This document shows, in pieces, positions 1-7,328 of a DNA stretch of 11,750 nucleotides (positions are counted from its first letter, which is position 1; every line of letters starts with the position of its first letter). Origin of the DNA: Rhodoferax sp. (lineage in GTDB: Bacteria; Pseudomonadota; Gammaproteobacteria; Burkholderiales; Burkholderiaceae_C); the NCBI GenBank assembly GCA_026785765.1, contig JAJAZK010000229.1:1-11750 (forward strand), given 5' to 3'. Position numbers and translations under genes: made by a program. The notes under the pieces were generated by a model. The model made no database searches. It saw nothing but the letters and a program-made list of their open reading frames with translations, and had not been told where the DNA came from.

Positions 1-15
1 AAGCTTTGAGCCTGC

Positions 16-209
16 GCGCAAGCGTGTGCCCAGGCCACGCGGCCCAAGCCGCAGCCCCCTTTCGGTGTGAGCCGCTGCAGTGCTCAAAACAGGCGGGCCG
101 CCCGAGCGTGCGATTGGCGCAGTCGACAGCGCCAATGGCACCACCTGTTTTTCCGCGCTTCGCGCCTGCGGCGTTGATCGGGCCGCGTGGCCAGGGCACA
201 CGCTTGCGC
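16..209. repeat. Inverted repeat pair D/D', 30-bp arms
   Basis: Bases 16-45 and 180-209 are reverse complements at 29 of 30 positions, with one A/T difference near the middle. The arms begin GCGCAAGCGTGTG and end CACGCGGCCC when read from the left copy. They enclose repeat arm A (55-90), the palindrome at 113-136 and repeat arm C (153-166). The pair was compared base by hand. The type of element is not recognised. Confidence 0.85.
113..136. repeat. 24-bp near-perfect palindrome centred on GTCGAC
   Basis: Left half ATTGGCGC (113-120) and right half GCGCCAAT (129-136) are exact reverse complements around AGTCGACA, whose centre GTCGAC is itself palindromic. Only the pair at bases 121 and 128 (A and A) breaks the symmetry. 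It could be a hairpin or a dimeric binding site. It lies far from any promoter recognised here. Confidence 0.6.
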
Positions 210-306
210 ACGAGAGCAGTCGTGTTGGGAACACCGCCGACCACGAGCCCGCCACAGGGGCCCCAGGCATGCGCCAACGATCAGCAGCCCCGGGCGCGAA
301 GCGCGG
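153..306. repeat. Inverted repeat pair C/C', 14-bp arms
   Basis: Bases 153-166 (CCGCGCTTCGCGCC) and 293-306 (GGCGCGAAGCGCGG) are perfect reverse complements. Arm C' begins at the last base of arm B, so the repeat family members abut one another. On its own a 14-bp GC-rich match is weaker evidence than pairs A, B and D. Confidence 0.6.
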
Positions 307-438
307 AGAAATGGGCCCTATGGCCGCAACGCGCTGCTTCGCTATACCCGAACTAGTGCGGTGCGCCCGTTTTGAGCACTGCAGCGGCTCACCCCGCAAG
401 GGGGCCGGGGCTGCGTTGGCGCATGCCTGGGGCCCCTG
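255..438. repeat. Inverted repeat pair B/B', 25-34 bp arms
   Basis: Bases 255-279 and 414-438 are perfect reverse complements over 25 bp, with a core containing GGGGCCCCAGGCATGCGCC. The match resumes for nine more bases (CAGCCCCGG at 285-293 against CCGGGGCTG at 405-413) after a five-base insertion, ATCAG, in the left copy only. Bases 29-54 look like a decayed third copy in the same direction as 255-293. Confidence 0.85.
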
Positions 439-471
439 CGGCGGGCGCCTTGCAGGACGAAAACTGTCCTT

Positions 472-501
472 CTGGTCCTGCTGGTCCTGCTGGTCCTGCT
501 G
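472..501. repeat. 9-bp tandem repeat, 3.3 copies
   Basis: CTGGTCCTG is repeated three times exactly (472-480, 481-489, 490-498) and followed by a partial CTG. In one frame it would encode Gly-Pro-Ala triplets, but the surrounding frame shows no other sign of being a gene. A short hairpin, AGGAC-7-GTCCT, lies just before it at 454-470. Confidence 0.75.
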
Positions 502-601
502 TATGCCTAAGTCTGCGCCAGTGCACTAGCAACGCCCGGGCACGGTCGAGGGTTACGTCAACTCGAACGAGGCCTGGTTACAGAACGGTTGAATGGGCCA
601 G

Positions 602-1006
602 TCAGGTACGCGCGCACACCAGACGCATGACTGCTGCGCTCATCGATCCGGCCTCGACTGCGCGCCACGGTCTTGTTGCGTCGGTGCGCCCGGTCATGCG
701 ACCTGCGCCCATCGGATCGGCATGGAACAGGCCCTGCAGGCTGCGGTAGATCGCATTCTTGCAGTCGTACTCGAGCAGGCTGCGGTATGAGCGGTCGCCA
801 TCGCTGTCGGGCTGGAGCAGGTTGTGCAGGGTCCAGACGCGGCGCAGGTTGCCATTTACCTGGACGGTGGCCAAATCGATGTAGTCCTCGGTCTTGCTGG
901 TTCCGCCCACCGGCGCCCAGTCTGCGCATGCCGTGCCAGAACACACCAGCAAGGCCAGCGCCAGCACCTGGCCGCGGCGGGACGCCGCGTGGACGGCGCG
1001 CAACAC
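602..1006 (-). CDS. Exported surface-adhesin-E-like protein
   Basis: This is a small exported protein of 134 residues. Residues 1-28 form a signal peptide with a basic start, a hydrophobic stretch (VLALALLVC) and a likely signal peptidase I site after ACA, before DW. The mature part has the pattern I associate with the surface-adhesin protein E-like family: an early W, YIDLATV, VWTLHNL, a central DC (Cys82), a YRS segment and a final Cys131. The two mature cysteines probably form a disulfide. The start is GTG; no in-frame ATG fits, and the gene begins four bases after the acyl-CoA dehydrogenase stop without a strong ribosome binding site. The cellular role of this family is unclear, and adhesion should not be assumed. 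It is an odd last gene for a catabolic operon and may just share its transcript. Confidence 0.75.
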   Translation of the reverse strand: MLRAVHAASRRGQVLALALLVCSGTACADWAPVGGTSKTEDYIDLATVQVNGNLRRVWTLHNLLQPDSDGDRSYRSLLEYDCKNAIYRSLQGLFHADPMGAGRMTGRTDATRPWRAVEAGSMSAAVMRLVCART

Positions 1007-1010
1007 CCGC

Positions 1011-2174
1011 TCATTTCAGCGTACGCACCAAGTTGCGTGCGATAACGATCTGCTGGATCTGGCTGGTGCCTTCGTACAGCCGGAACAGGCGCACATCGCG
1101 GTAAAAGCGTTCGATGCCGTAGTCGGCCAGGTAACCGGCGCCACCGAAAATCTGCACCGCGCGGTCCGCCACCCGGCCACACATCTCGGAGGCAAACAGT
1201 TTGCAGCAGGACGCCTCGGTCGACACGTTCTCACCCGCATCGCGCCGGCGCGCTGCATCGACCACCATACACTGCGCTGCGTACAACTCGGCCTTGCTGT
1301 CGGCCAGCATGGCCTGGATGAGCTGGAACTCGGCAATCGGCTGGCCAAACTGCTTGCGCTGCACCGCGTAACGCAGCGCGTCGTCGAGCATGCGCTGCGC
1401 CACACCGACACAGATAGCCGCGATATGGATGCGGCCCTTCTCCAGCACCTTCATGGCGGTCTTGAAACCCTGGCCTTCCTTGTGCCCGATCAGATTGGCG
1501 GCCGGCACGCGGCAGTTTTCGAAGATTACGTCGCAGGTGTGGGCGCCACGCTGGCCCATCTTCTTGTCGATCTTGCCCAGGCTGATGCCGGCAGATTTGG
1601 CGTCGACGATGAAGGCCGACACACCGCCTGCTCCCTTGTCGGCGGCGTTGGTACGCGCCATCAGGGTGAAGATGCCGGCGTGGGGCGCGTTGGTGATGTA
1701 GCGCTTGGTGCCGTTGACGGTGTAATGGTCGCCCTGCGCATCGCTGCCGCGCACAGCCGTCGTGCGCAGCGACGCCGCGTCGGAGCCGGCGTCGGGCTCG
1801 GTCAAGGCGAACGAGGCGATGATTTCGCCAGTGGCCATCTTCGGCAGGTACTGCGCCTTCTGCTGCTCGGTACCGTCCATCAAAATACCCTGCGAACCGA
1901 TGCCGACCGTGGTGCCGAAGATCGAACGGAAAGCCGGGGAGGTCTTGCCCATCTCGACCATCACCAGAACTTCTTCTTCCATGCTCAGTTCCAGACCTCC
2001 ATACGACTCCGGTATCGACAGGCCGAACAGCCCAAGCTGCTTCATTTCGTTGACGATGGCGGGGGGAATCTGGTCGGTCTCGTCGACTTCGTTCTCGGCC
2101 GGTACCAGCCGTTCGCGCACAAAGCGGCGCACGCTGTCGAGCAGGGCAGTCAGGGTTTCCTGGTCACGGATCAT
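1011..2174 (-). CDS. Acyl-CoA dehydrogenase
   Basis: The enzyme is an FAD-dependent, soluble acyl-CoA dehydrogenase of 387 residues, the normal length for the family. It oxidises an acyl-CoA to the 2,3-enoyl-CoA and passes electrons to ETF. Visible features are the helical N-terminal domain (about 1-118), the signature FALTEPDAGSD at 122-132, the middle beta domain up to about 235, and a C-terminal domain ending in RLYEGTSQIQQ. Glu368 in YEGT is the expected catalytic base, so the protein looks active. The ATG overlaps the stop of the upstream oxidoreductase (ATGA), which indicates translational coupling. The substrate cannot be read from sequence. Next to N-demethylation genes, a CoA thioester from a betaine carbon skeleton or a short branched acyl-CoA is plausible. 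No CoA ligase or CoA transferase lies in the window. Confidence 0.93.
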   Translation of the reverse strand: MIRDQETLTALLDSVRRFVRERLVPAENEVDETDQIPPAIVNEMKQLGLFGLSIPESYGGLELSMEEEVLVMVEMGKTSPAFRSIFGTTVGIGSQGILMDGTEQQKAQYLPKMATGEIIASFALTEPDAGSDAASLRTTAVRGSDAQGDHYTVNGTKRYITNAPHAGIFTLMARTNAADKGAGGVSAFIVDAKSAGISLGKIDKKMGQRGAHTCDVIFENCRVPAANLIGHKEGQGFKTAMKVLEKGRIHIAAICVGVAQRMLDDALRYAVQRKQFGQPIAEFQLIQAMLADSKAELYAAQCMVVDAARRRDAGENVSTEASCCKLFASEMCGRVADRAVQIFGGAGYLADYGIERFYRDVRLFRLYEGTSQIQQIVIARNLVRTLK

Positions 2175-3313
2175 GCTGGGTCTTTCTGAAATTCCGCCTG
2201 CGGCGGGATCAGCACAAAGTTTCCCACGTGGACCTTCTCCAGAAAGGTCCGCTGCGCCAGTGCAATTTGCTCCAGCGCGAAGGTGCGTGCGACCAGTGGA
2301 CGCACCGCGTTGCGCTCGATGATGGACACCAAATTGGGGAACACCGGTTCGTCCCAGGCGGTACAGCCAACCAGGGTCAGGTCGCGCAGATAAAAGGTGC
2401 GCATGTCGAGCTCCACCAAGGGGCCGCCGATGGCACCGGACGACACATAACGGCCACCCCGCCGGATTACCTTGAGCATGCCAGGGAACGCCGGCCCGGC
2501 CACGTTGTCGACCACTACGTCCACGGTTTGCTGGCCGAGGGCGGCAACCACGTCGTCGGCGCGGTCAATCACCCGGTCGGCCCCGATGTGGCGCACCTGC
2601 GCCATCTTGGCGCGCGCGGCAATCGCAGTGACGCGGGCACCGCGCAACCGGGCCAGTTGCACGACCGCCGAGCCAACCCCGCCTGAGGCGCCAGCCACCA
2701 GCACATGTTCGCCCTGGCGCACCCCAGCGCGATGCAGCATGTTCTCGGCAGTGCCCCAGGAACACGGCATGGAAGCCAGTTCGGCGTCGCTCCAGCTGCT
2801 GTCAACGGCAAAGACCTCGCGCTCGGGTACCGTAACGAACTGGGCAAAGGCACCGTCGAAATCGGAGCCCATCCAGACCGTGTGTGGGTCATCGAATCCG
2901 GCACTGCGCATACACGGGCGCACCAGCACGCGCTGCCCGATGCGCGATGCATCCGCGCCCGCACCGACGGCGACGATGCGACCACAACAATCGGTGCCCT
3001 GGATGAACGGAAATGGTGTTGCTGCGTCCCAGCCACCGTCGTTGTCGGCTAGCGCCACCGCAGCGCGGGCCTGTTCAAACGCCCGTGCCGCATCGGCGGT
3101 AGCCGTTGCGACCACCCCCGAATACCAGCCGAGCCGGGTGTTGATCTCAGTGTTGTTCATGCCCGCAGCCAGCACCTGCAACAACACTTCGCCCAATCCC
3201 GGCTGCGGCACCGGCACGTCACGATAGTCGAGCCGGTCATAACCCCCATGCCCAATGGTGACCACCGCCTTCATGCGCGCCATGCCGTCACGCAGATCGA
3301 AGCGGCCAGACAT
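2171..3313 (-). CDS. Medium-chain (MDR) quinone-oxidoreductase-like dehydrogenase
   Basis: This is an NAD(P)H-dependent oxidoreductase of the medium-chain dehydrogenase/reductase superfamily, often annotated 'alcohol dehydrogenase family protein'. It has 380 residues. The N-terminal GroES-like domain contains AAGMNNTEINTR and IQGTDCCGRIVAVG. The Rossmann domain carries the nucleotide loop AGASGGVGS at 207-215. The Cys-His pair that usually binds catalytic zinc is replaced by Asn-Asn-Thr, and no structural zinc four-cysteine cluster is visible, so it is probably zinc-independent. The start is uncertain. The ATG at 3313 leaves a five-base gap to the oxygenase gene, but relatives begin at MKAVV, which would be the ATG at 3274. 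Neither has a clear ribosome binding site. It overlaps the acyl-CoA dehydrogenase gene by four bases. A role as an enoyl or quinone reductase or an alcohol dehydrogenase is possible; the substrate is unknown. Confidence 0.88.
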   Translation of the reverse strand: MSGRFDLRDGMARMKAVVTIGHGGYDRLDYRDVPVPQPGLGEVLLQVLAAGMNNTEINTRLGWYSGVVATATADAARAFEQARAAVALADNDGGWDAATPFPFIQGTDCCGRIVAVGAGADASRIGQRVLVRPCMRSAGFDDPHTVWMGSDFDGAFAQFVTVPEREVFAVDSSWSDAELASMPCSWGTAENMLHRAGVRQGEHVLVAGASGGVGSAVVQLARLRGARVTAIAARAKMAQVRHIGADRVIDRADDVVAALGQQTVDVVVDNVAGPAFPGMLKVIRRGGRYVSSGAIGGPLVELDMRTFYLRDLTLVGCTAWDEPVFPNLVSIIERNAVRPLVARTFALEQIALAQRTFLEKVHVGNFVLIPPQAEFQKDPA

Positions 3314-3318
3314 CTGGA

Positions 3319-4164
3319 TTAGTCCACCAGGGCGTCGTTGCGCAACCCGGCGCGTGTCATGTGGATCGGCAACACGCGACCGTACAACTGGCGCGCTCGT
3401 TCCGGGCTTCCGACCAAGCCAGGTTCCTCGACATAACTGAAGATCGCCACATAACGCGGCCGGCTGCCGGCCAGCGGCGTGACGCGGTGCAGGGAATAGC
3501 GGCCCTTGAAGATCTGCAGATCCCCTGGCTCCAGACGCAAGGTAACTACGCGGCTGGTATCGCCGTCGAGCACAGCTTGCACGCCGGGGTAGTTTTCATC
3601 GGTCGGCGTGCGCAGGTGCGCTCTGTACTCGAACTCACCACCGGATTCAGCATTCTGGATCGCCAGCGTAACGGTGTAGTTGTTGGTATCGAAATGCCAG
3701 GGAAACCCGTTGCCGGCTTCTGCAAGGTTCAGGATCACATCGGCCAGCGGGTCGGCGTAGGGGAAAAACCGCTCCTCACCCAGCGCCGCCTGGATGAACG
3801 GGGCAAAGGCCGGCCAGTTGTAGATGGCACGCAGGATGCTGGTGGCGCCAAAATGGTCGGCTGGAACAAATGCGTTCGAGCGGTCGTAGAAACGCCGCAG
3901 CGGATGGGTTGCCGGCAGATCGGCGCGGTCCTGCGTGAAGTAGGCATTGGTACGGTTGAAGTTGCGGTGCCCGTGTACCGCAACACGGTCACTCTCCTGC
4001 ACCAGTTCGGCAATCCGCGCGCTGCGCACAAAACCCTTCTGCACCGCACAGCCGTCGCGCTCCAGCGTATCGCGCAGTGCGGCCAGCAGCACGTCGCGTG
4101 CCGTACCGTCCCGGTCGATCGGATACCGATCTGTATCCACATAGTCGCGTACGGTGATTTCCAT
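3319..4164 (-). CDS. 2-oxoglutarate/Fe(II) oxygenase
   Basis: This 281-residue cytosolic protein looks like a non-haem iron oxygenase that uses 2-oxoglutarate and O2. The facial triad appears complete: His157 and Asp159 in WHFDTNN, and His226 in GRYSLHRVTP. Arg235 or Arg237 just after is the expected 2-oxoglutarate anchor. The C-terminal half (about 140-245) is the double-stranded beta-helix core; residues 174-182 read SGGEFEYRA. The general pattern recalls proteins annotated as HalD/BesD-like or phytanoyl-CoA-dioxygenase-like, from memory. Halogenases lose the Asp ligand, whereas this one keeps it, so hydroxylation or oxidative demethylation is more likely than halogenation. The ATG has a good ribosome binding site (GGAG, seven-base spacing). 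The gene lies 40 bp after the regulator and 5 bp before the MDR gene. The substrate is unknown; an N-methylated amino acid or betaine is a guess from context. Confidence 0.82.
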   Translation of the reverse strand: MEITVRDYVDTDRYPIDRDGTARDVLLAALRDTLERDGCAVQKGFVRSARIAELVQESDRVAVHGHRNFNRTNAYFTQDRADLPATHPLRRFYDRSNAFVPADHFGATSILRAIYNWPAFAPFIQAALGEERFFPYADPLADVILNLAEAGNGFPWHFDTNNYTVTLAIQNAESGGEFEYRAHLRTPTDENYPGVQAVLDGDTSRVVTLRLEPGDLQIFKGRYSLHRVTPLAGSRPRYVAIFSYVEEPGLVGSPERARQLYGRVLPIHMTRAGLRNDALVD

Positions 4165-4204
4165 GGCAATTCTCCGGGAATGGTGGACAGATTTGCGCGC
4201 TGCC

Positions 4205-4837
4205 TCAATAGTGCGGCGGTGTGATCACCCACAACACGCGTGTGGCCTGGCTACCGGGATTGGCGCAGCGGTGCACTTCGGTGCTCTTGAAGGAAAAGCT
4301 GTCACCCTCCAGCAGGCGGAAGTAGCGCCCGGACACCCACAGGTCGAGCGTGCCAGCGAGCACAAAGCCGGCTTCGGCGCCGTCGTGGCTGTAATCCTCG
4401 CTGTCGGCGCCAGGCTCGATGCTGCTCAGCAGCAGTTCCAGCGGCCCGCCCAGGTTCGGTGACAGCAGCTCCTCGGTGATGCCCAGCCCGGTGAAAGACA
4501 TGCGCCGGCGCTTGCCCGAACGTACCACCACGTCGCGCTCGGCCGGGTCGCCGTCGCCACTGCTCTGGAAAAACCAGTTCATGTGCACGCCCAGCGCGTC
4601 GGCCCGCTTCTTGAGCACGCCAATGGGCAGGCGCGACTGGTTGCGCTCGATCTGGCTGAGGTAACTTACCGAGATACCCGCCTTGTCGGCGACATGGCGC
4701 AAGGTGAGGTTCTTCACCTGGCGCAACTCGCGCAACTGCTCTCCAATGGCCGCTTCAGGATCGACCGCCGAGACGTCGTTCGCCCCTGCGGCCAGATGCT
4801 CGTCCGGGGCCTGCTGCAACAGCGCTTGTATCGCCAT
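4205..4837 (-). CDS. XRE-family regulator with C-terminal cupin domain
   Basis: This 210-residue transcription factor has a helix-turn-helix of the Cro/XRE type at about 31-87 (the recognition region includes AGISVSYLSQIERN) followed by a cupin domain at about 135-206 (YSHDGAEAGFVLAG and STEVHRCANPG). Such proteins usually bind a small metabolite in the cupin and control neighbouring catabolic genes. It is the second gene of the minus-strand cluster, 11 bp after the flavoprotein stop. The ATG has no recognisable ribosome binding site, so its translation may depend on coupling to the upstream gene. It is the best local candidate to bind the palindrome at 7364-7394 and to control both divergent operons, including its own; this is inferred from position. 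The first 30 residues are an extension with no clear structure. Confidence 0.92.
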   Translation of the reverse strand: MAIQALLQQAPDEHLAAGANDVSAVDPEAAIGEQLRELRQVKNLTLRHVADKAGISVSYLSQIERNQSRLPIGVLKKRADALGVHMNWFFQSSGDGDPAERDVVVRSGKRRRMSFTGLGITEELLSPNLGGPLELLLSSIEPGADSEDYSHDGAEAGFVLAGTLDLWVSGRYFRLLEGDSFSFKSTEVHRCANPGSQATRVLWVITPPHY

Positions 4838-4848
4838 CGGGTTGGTAT

Positions 4849-7323
4849 TCAGTGCTGCGGCGCTGCTGCGGCGCTGGCAATGTCCTTCACACGCATGCTG
4901 GTGGCGTCGTACCAGGGCGCGAGTGACACGTCGGCAGCGTGAAGTTTTCCGGCCACTTCGATGGCGTAGTCGCCCGCCAGCACGAATTCAGGGTCGGCCA
5001 GCCCGGCACAGTTGCTGACATAACCCATCCCGAGCGAGCGGCCCAGACTGTGGCCGAACATGCCCGAGGTGATGCGCCCGACGATGACGCCGTTGCGCCA
5101 GATCGGCTCATTGTGGTAGAGCAGCGGCTCGGGGTCGCGCAGGGAGAATTGCAGAAGGCGGCGCTGCAGCCCGTGCTCCTTTTGCGCCAGCAAGGCCTCG
5201 CGGCCGATAAAACCGCCTTCCTTGTTCCAGGCCACGGCAAAACCCAGACCGGCCTGCAACGGTGTGTCCTCGTCGCTGATGTCGTGGCCCCAATGGCGGT
5301 ACGACTTTTCCATGCGCAGCGAGTTGAGCGCGTGGTACCCGGCCAGTCGCAAGCCCAGGGGTTCGCCTTCGGCCATCAAGGCATCAAACACGCCCGGTGC
5401 AAACTCGGTCGGAATGTACAGCTCCCAACCCAGTTCACCGACATAGGTGATGCGGCTGGCGCGCACCCGGGCGTAGGCCAGGTCGATCACCTGCGAACTG
5501 CCAAACGGGAAGGCAGCGTTCGAGAGGTCGGCATCGGTCACTCGCGCGAGCACGTCGCGCGCACGCGGGCCCATCAGCGAGAGCACGGCCATGCCCGAAC
5601 TCACGTCCACTGCGATCGCACGTGCGCCCTGCGGAATATGCCGCTGCAACCATGCCAGGTCGCGCGTGTGGGTGGCCGCAGCAGTGACGATCAGGAAGCG
5701 GTCCGGCGCCTCGCGCGTGATGGTCAGATCGGCCTCGATGCCACCGCGCTCATTGAGCCATTGTGTATAAACGATCCGGCCCACCGGCACTGCAACGTTG
5801 TTGGCGCAGATGCGATTCAGCACTGCCAGCGCATCGGCGCCCTGCAGCAGGAATTTGGCAAACGACGACTGGTCGAACAGGCCCACGCCATTGCGTACGG
5901 CTGCGTGTTCCTGTGCCGAGAAGGCAAACCAGTTCTGCCGCCCGTAGCTGTATTCGTACTGCGCTTTGGCTCCGGAGGGTGCGTACCAGTTCGCTCGCTC
6001 CCAGCCAGCCACCTCGCCAAAACAGGCGCCACGGGCCAACAGGCGGTGGTGCAGGATGGAGCGGCGCACGCCACGCGCGGTCTCTGCCTGGCGAAACGGC
6101 CAATGCATGGCGTACAACAAGCCCAGCGTCTCGACAGTACGGTCCTTCAGATACCTGCGGTTGCGCTGGAACGGCATGGCACGGCGCACATCCACGTCCC
6201 ACAGGTCCATTGGTGGATGGCCGTCCAGCACCCAGTCGGCCAACACCTTGCCGGCGCCACCGGCCGACTGGATGCCGATCGAGTTGAAGCCCGCAGCAAC
6301 ATACAGGTTGCGCACTTCGGGCGTTTCGCCCAGCAGGTAACGGTCATCGGGCGTGAAACTCTCCGGCCCGTTGAAAAACAGGTTGATTCCGGTCGTGGCC
6401 AGCGCCGGCGTACGGTGCACGGCAGAGGTCAGCAGTGGTTCAATATGGTCCAGGTCATCGGGCAACTGGTCAAAGCAGAAGGTCTCCGGGATGCCCTGCA
6501 TGCCCCAGGGCTTCGCCACCGGCTCGAACCAGCCCACCAGCAGTTTGCCGGCGTCTTCCTTGAAATAGGCGCAGCCATCCGGATCGCGCAACACCGGCAA
6601 ATTTGACGACAGGCCGGCCATGGGTTCGGTCACGATGTAGAAATGCTCGGCTGCGTGCAACGGCACCGTGGTGCCGGCGCGCGCCCCCAGCGCGTGGGCC
6701 CACATGCCGGCACAGTTGATTACGGTGTCGGCACGCAACTCGCCTTGCTGCGTGCGCACGCCAACCGCCCGTCCGCCTTCGATCAGGATCTCGTCGACGG
6801 CGGTGTTTTCGAAGATTCTGGCGCCGCGGTTGCGTGCGCCCTTGGCCAGTGCCTGCGTCGTGTCGACGGGATTGGTACGGCCATCCTTGGGCAGGAAGAC
6901 GCCGCCCACCAGGTCGTCACTGCGCACACCGGGCCACATGGCAGCGATCTCGGACGGGGTCAGTGTGTGCACCTCCAGCCCGAAGCATTTGGCCATCGAC
7001 GCGCCACGCAGCAATTCTTCCATGCGTGCCGCATTGGTTGCCACCGCTATGGAGCCAGACTGCCGAAATCCCGTGGCCTGCCCGGTTTCGGCTTCCAGCG
7101 AAGCGTACAAGCCAGTGGTGTACTGCGCCAGCCGCGTCATGTTGTAGGTGGCACGCAACTGCCCCACCAGCCCGGCTGCGTGCCAGGTCGTGCCACAGGT
7201 CAGTTGTTTGCGCTCCAGCAGCACCACGTCGGTGCAGCCGCGCAGCGTCAGGTGGTAGGCCACACTGCAGCCGACAATGCCGCCGCCCACAATCACCACA
7301 CGTGCACGACTTGGCAAATCCAT
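4849..7323 (-). CDS. Sarcosine-dehydrogenase-like FAD/GcvT demethylase
   Basis: This 824-residue flavoprotein belongs to the dimethylglycine/sarcosine dehydrogenase family, which oxidises an N-methyl group and transfers the carbon to tetrahydrofolate. Order of domains: FAD-binding oxidoreductase domain (about 5-370) with VGGGIVG at 12-18 and TWHAAG, where His48 matches the histidine that carries covalent FAD in the family; a linker domain (about 375-430); a GcvT folate domain (about 430-700); and a GcvT C-terminal barrel (about 710-800). Details agree better with sarcosine dehydrogenase than with dimethylglycine dehydrogenase: GPESFTPD, AAGFNSIG, RGGIEADLT (Asp532 at the folate site), SYRHWGHD and AGDYAIE. 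The start was set at the ATG at 7323 because GGGAG lies five bases before it; a GTG just upstream (7326) would be only two bases away. It is first in the operon, driven by the divergent promoter. A short 11-bp repeat (4854-4875) encodes the Ala-rich tail. The exact amine substrate is not certain. Confidence 0.9.
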   Translation of the reverse strand: MDLPSRARVVIVGGGIVGCSVAYHLTLRGCTDVVLLERKQLTCGTTWHAAGLVGQLRATYNMTRLAQYTTGLYASLEAETGQATGFRQSGSIAVATNAARMEELLRGASMAKCFGLEVHTLTPSEIAAMWPGVRSDDLVGGVFLPKDGRTNPVDTTQALAKGARNRGARIFENTAVDEILIEGGRAVGVRTQQGELRADTVINCAGMWAHALGARAGTTVPLHAAEHFYIVTEPMAGLSSNLPVLRDPDGCAYFKEDAGKLLVGWFEPVAKPWGMQGIPETFCFDQLPDDLDHIEPLLTSAVHRTPALATTGINLFFNGPESFTPDDRYLLGETPEVRNLYVAAGFNSIGIQSAGGAGKVLADWVLDGHPPMDLWDVDVRRAMPFQRNRRYLKDRTVETLGLLYAMHWPFRQAETARGVRRSILHHRLLARGACFGEVAGWERANWYAPSGAKAQYEYSYGRQNWFAFSAQEHAAVRNGVGLFDQSSFAKFLLQGADALAVLNRICANNVAVPVGRIVYTQWLNERGGIEADLTITREAPDRFLIVTAAATHTRDLAWLQRHIPQGARAIAVDVSSGMAVLSLMGPRARDVLARVTDADLSNAAFPFGSSQVIDLAYARVRASRITYVGELGWELYIPTEFAPGVFDALMAEGEPLGLRLAGYHALNSLRMEKSYRHWGHDISDEDTPLQAGLGFAVAWNKEGGFIGREALLAQKEHGLQRRLLQFSLRDPEPLLYHNEPIWRNGVIVGRITSGMFGHSLGRSLGMGYVSNCAGLADPEFVLAGDYAIEVAGKLHAADVSLAPWYDATSMRVKDIASAAAAPQH

Positions 7324-7328
7324 CACGT

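Larger units (their letters stand above)
55..404. repeat. Inverted repeat pair A/A', 36-bp arms
   Basis: Bases 55-90 and 369-404 are reverse complements at 34 of 36 positions. The shared core reads GTGAGCCGCTGCAGTGCTC followed by AAAAC in the left copy. Beyond the core the flanks still look related (AGGCGGGCCG against GGGCGCACCG), which suggests the original unit was longer. The right copy is directly continued by arm B', so A' and B' together look like one roughly 70-bp unit. Confidence 0.85.
1..601. other. Gene-free intergenic region with repeat mosaic
   Basis: No convincing gene is seen on either strand. The open frames here overlap each other, have odd composition (rich in Arg, Ala, Pro and Cys), resemble no family I know and lack clear ribosome binding sites. 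Bases 16-438 contain several long inverted repeats listed separately. Bases 472-501 contain a short tandem repeat. Bases 505-601, downstream of the minus-strand operon, show no hairpin followed by a T-run on the minus strand, so no intrinsic terminator for that operon is evident. Confidence 0.7.

Noticed and set aside
16..438. CRISPR array or integron attC sites
   Set aside because: The repeats are few, inverted, unevenly spaced and of different lengths; there is no regular repeat-spacer pattern, and no attC-type core sites or cassette genes were recognised.
372..749. Possible collagen-like protein (Gly-Pro-Ala triplets)
   Set aside because: The triplets come only from the 9-bp tandem repeat; the rest of the frame lacks Gly-X-Y and overlaps the end of the exported-protein gene.
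602..1006. Lipoprotein signal in the small exported protein
   Set aside because: The Cys in LALLVCSG lacks the small residue normally before a lipobox Cys, and ACA|DW fits signal peptidase I better.
894..2189. 431-codon open frame opposite the acyl-CoA dehydrogenase
   Set aside because: It is antisense to a gene with clear motifs and catalytic Glu; its translation is His/Arg/Gly/Gln-rich and resembles no family. It is a shadow frame of GC-rich coding DNA.
4939..6606. 555-codon open frame opposite the SARDH-like gene
   Set aside because: Antisense shadow; no recognisable motifs and low-complexity composition, while the opposite strand encodes a complete flavoprotein.
7324..7326. GTG as start of the SARDH-like gene
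   Set aside because: Only two bases separate it from the GGGAG ribosome binding site; the adjacent ATG has the normal five-base spacing.
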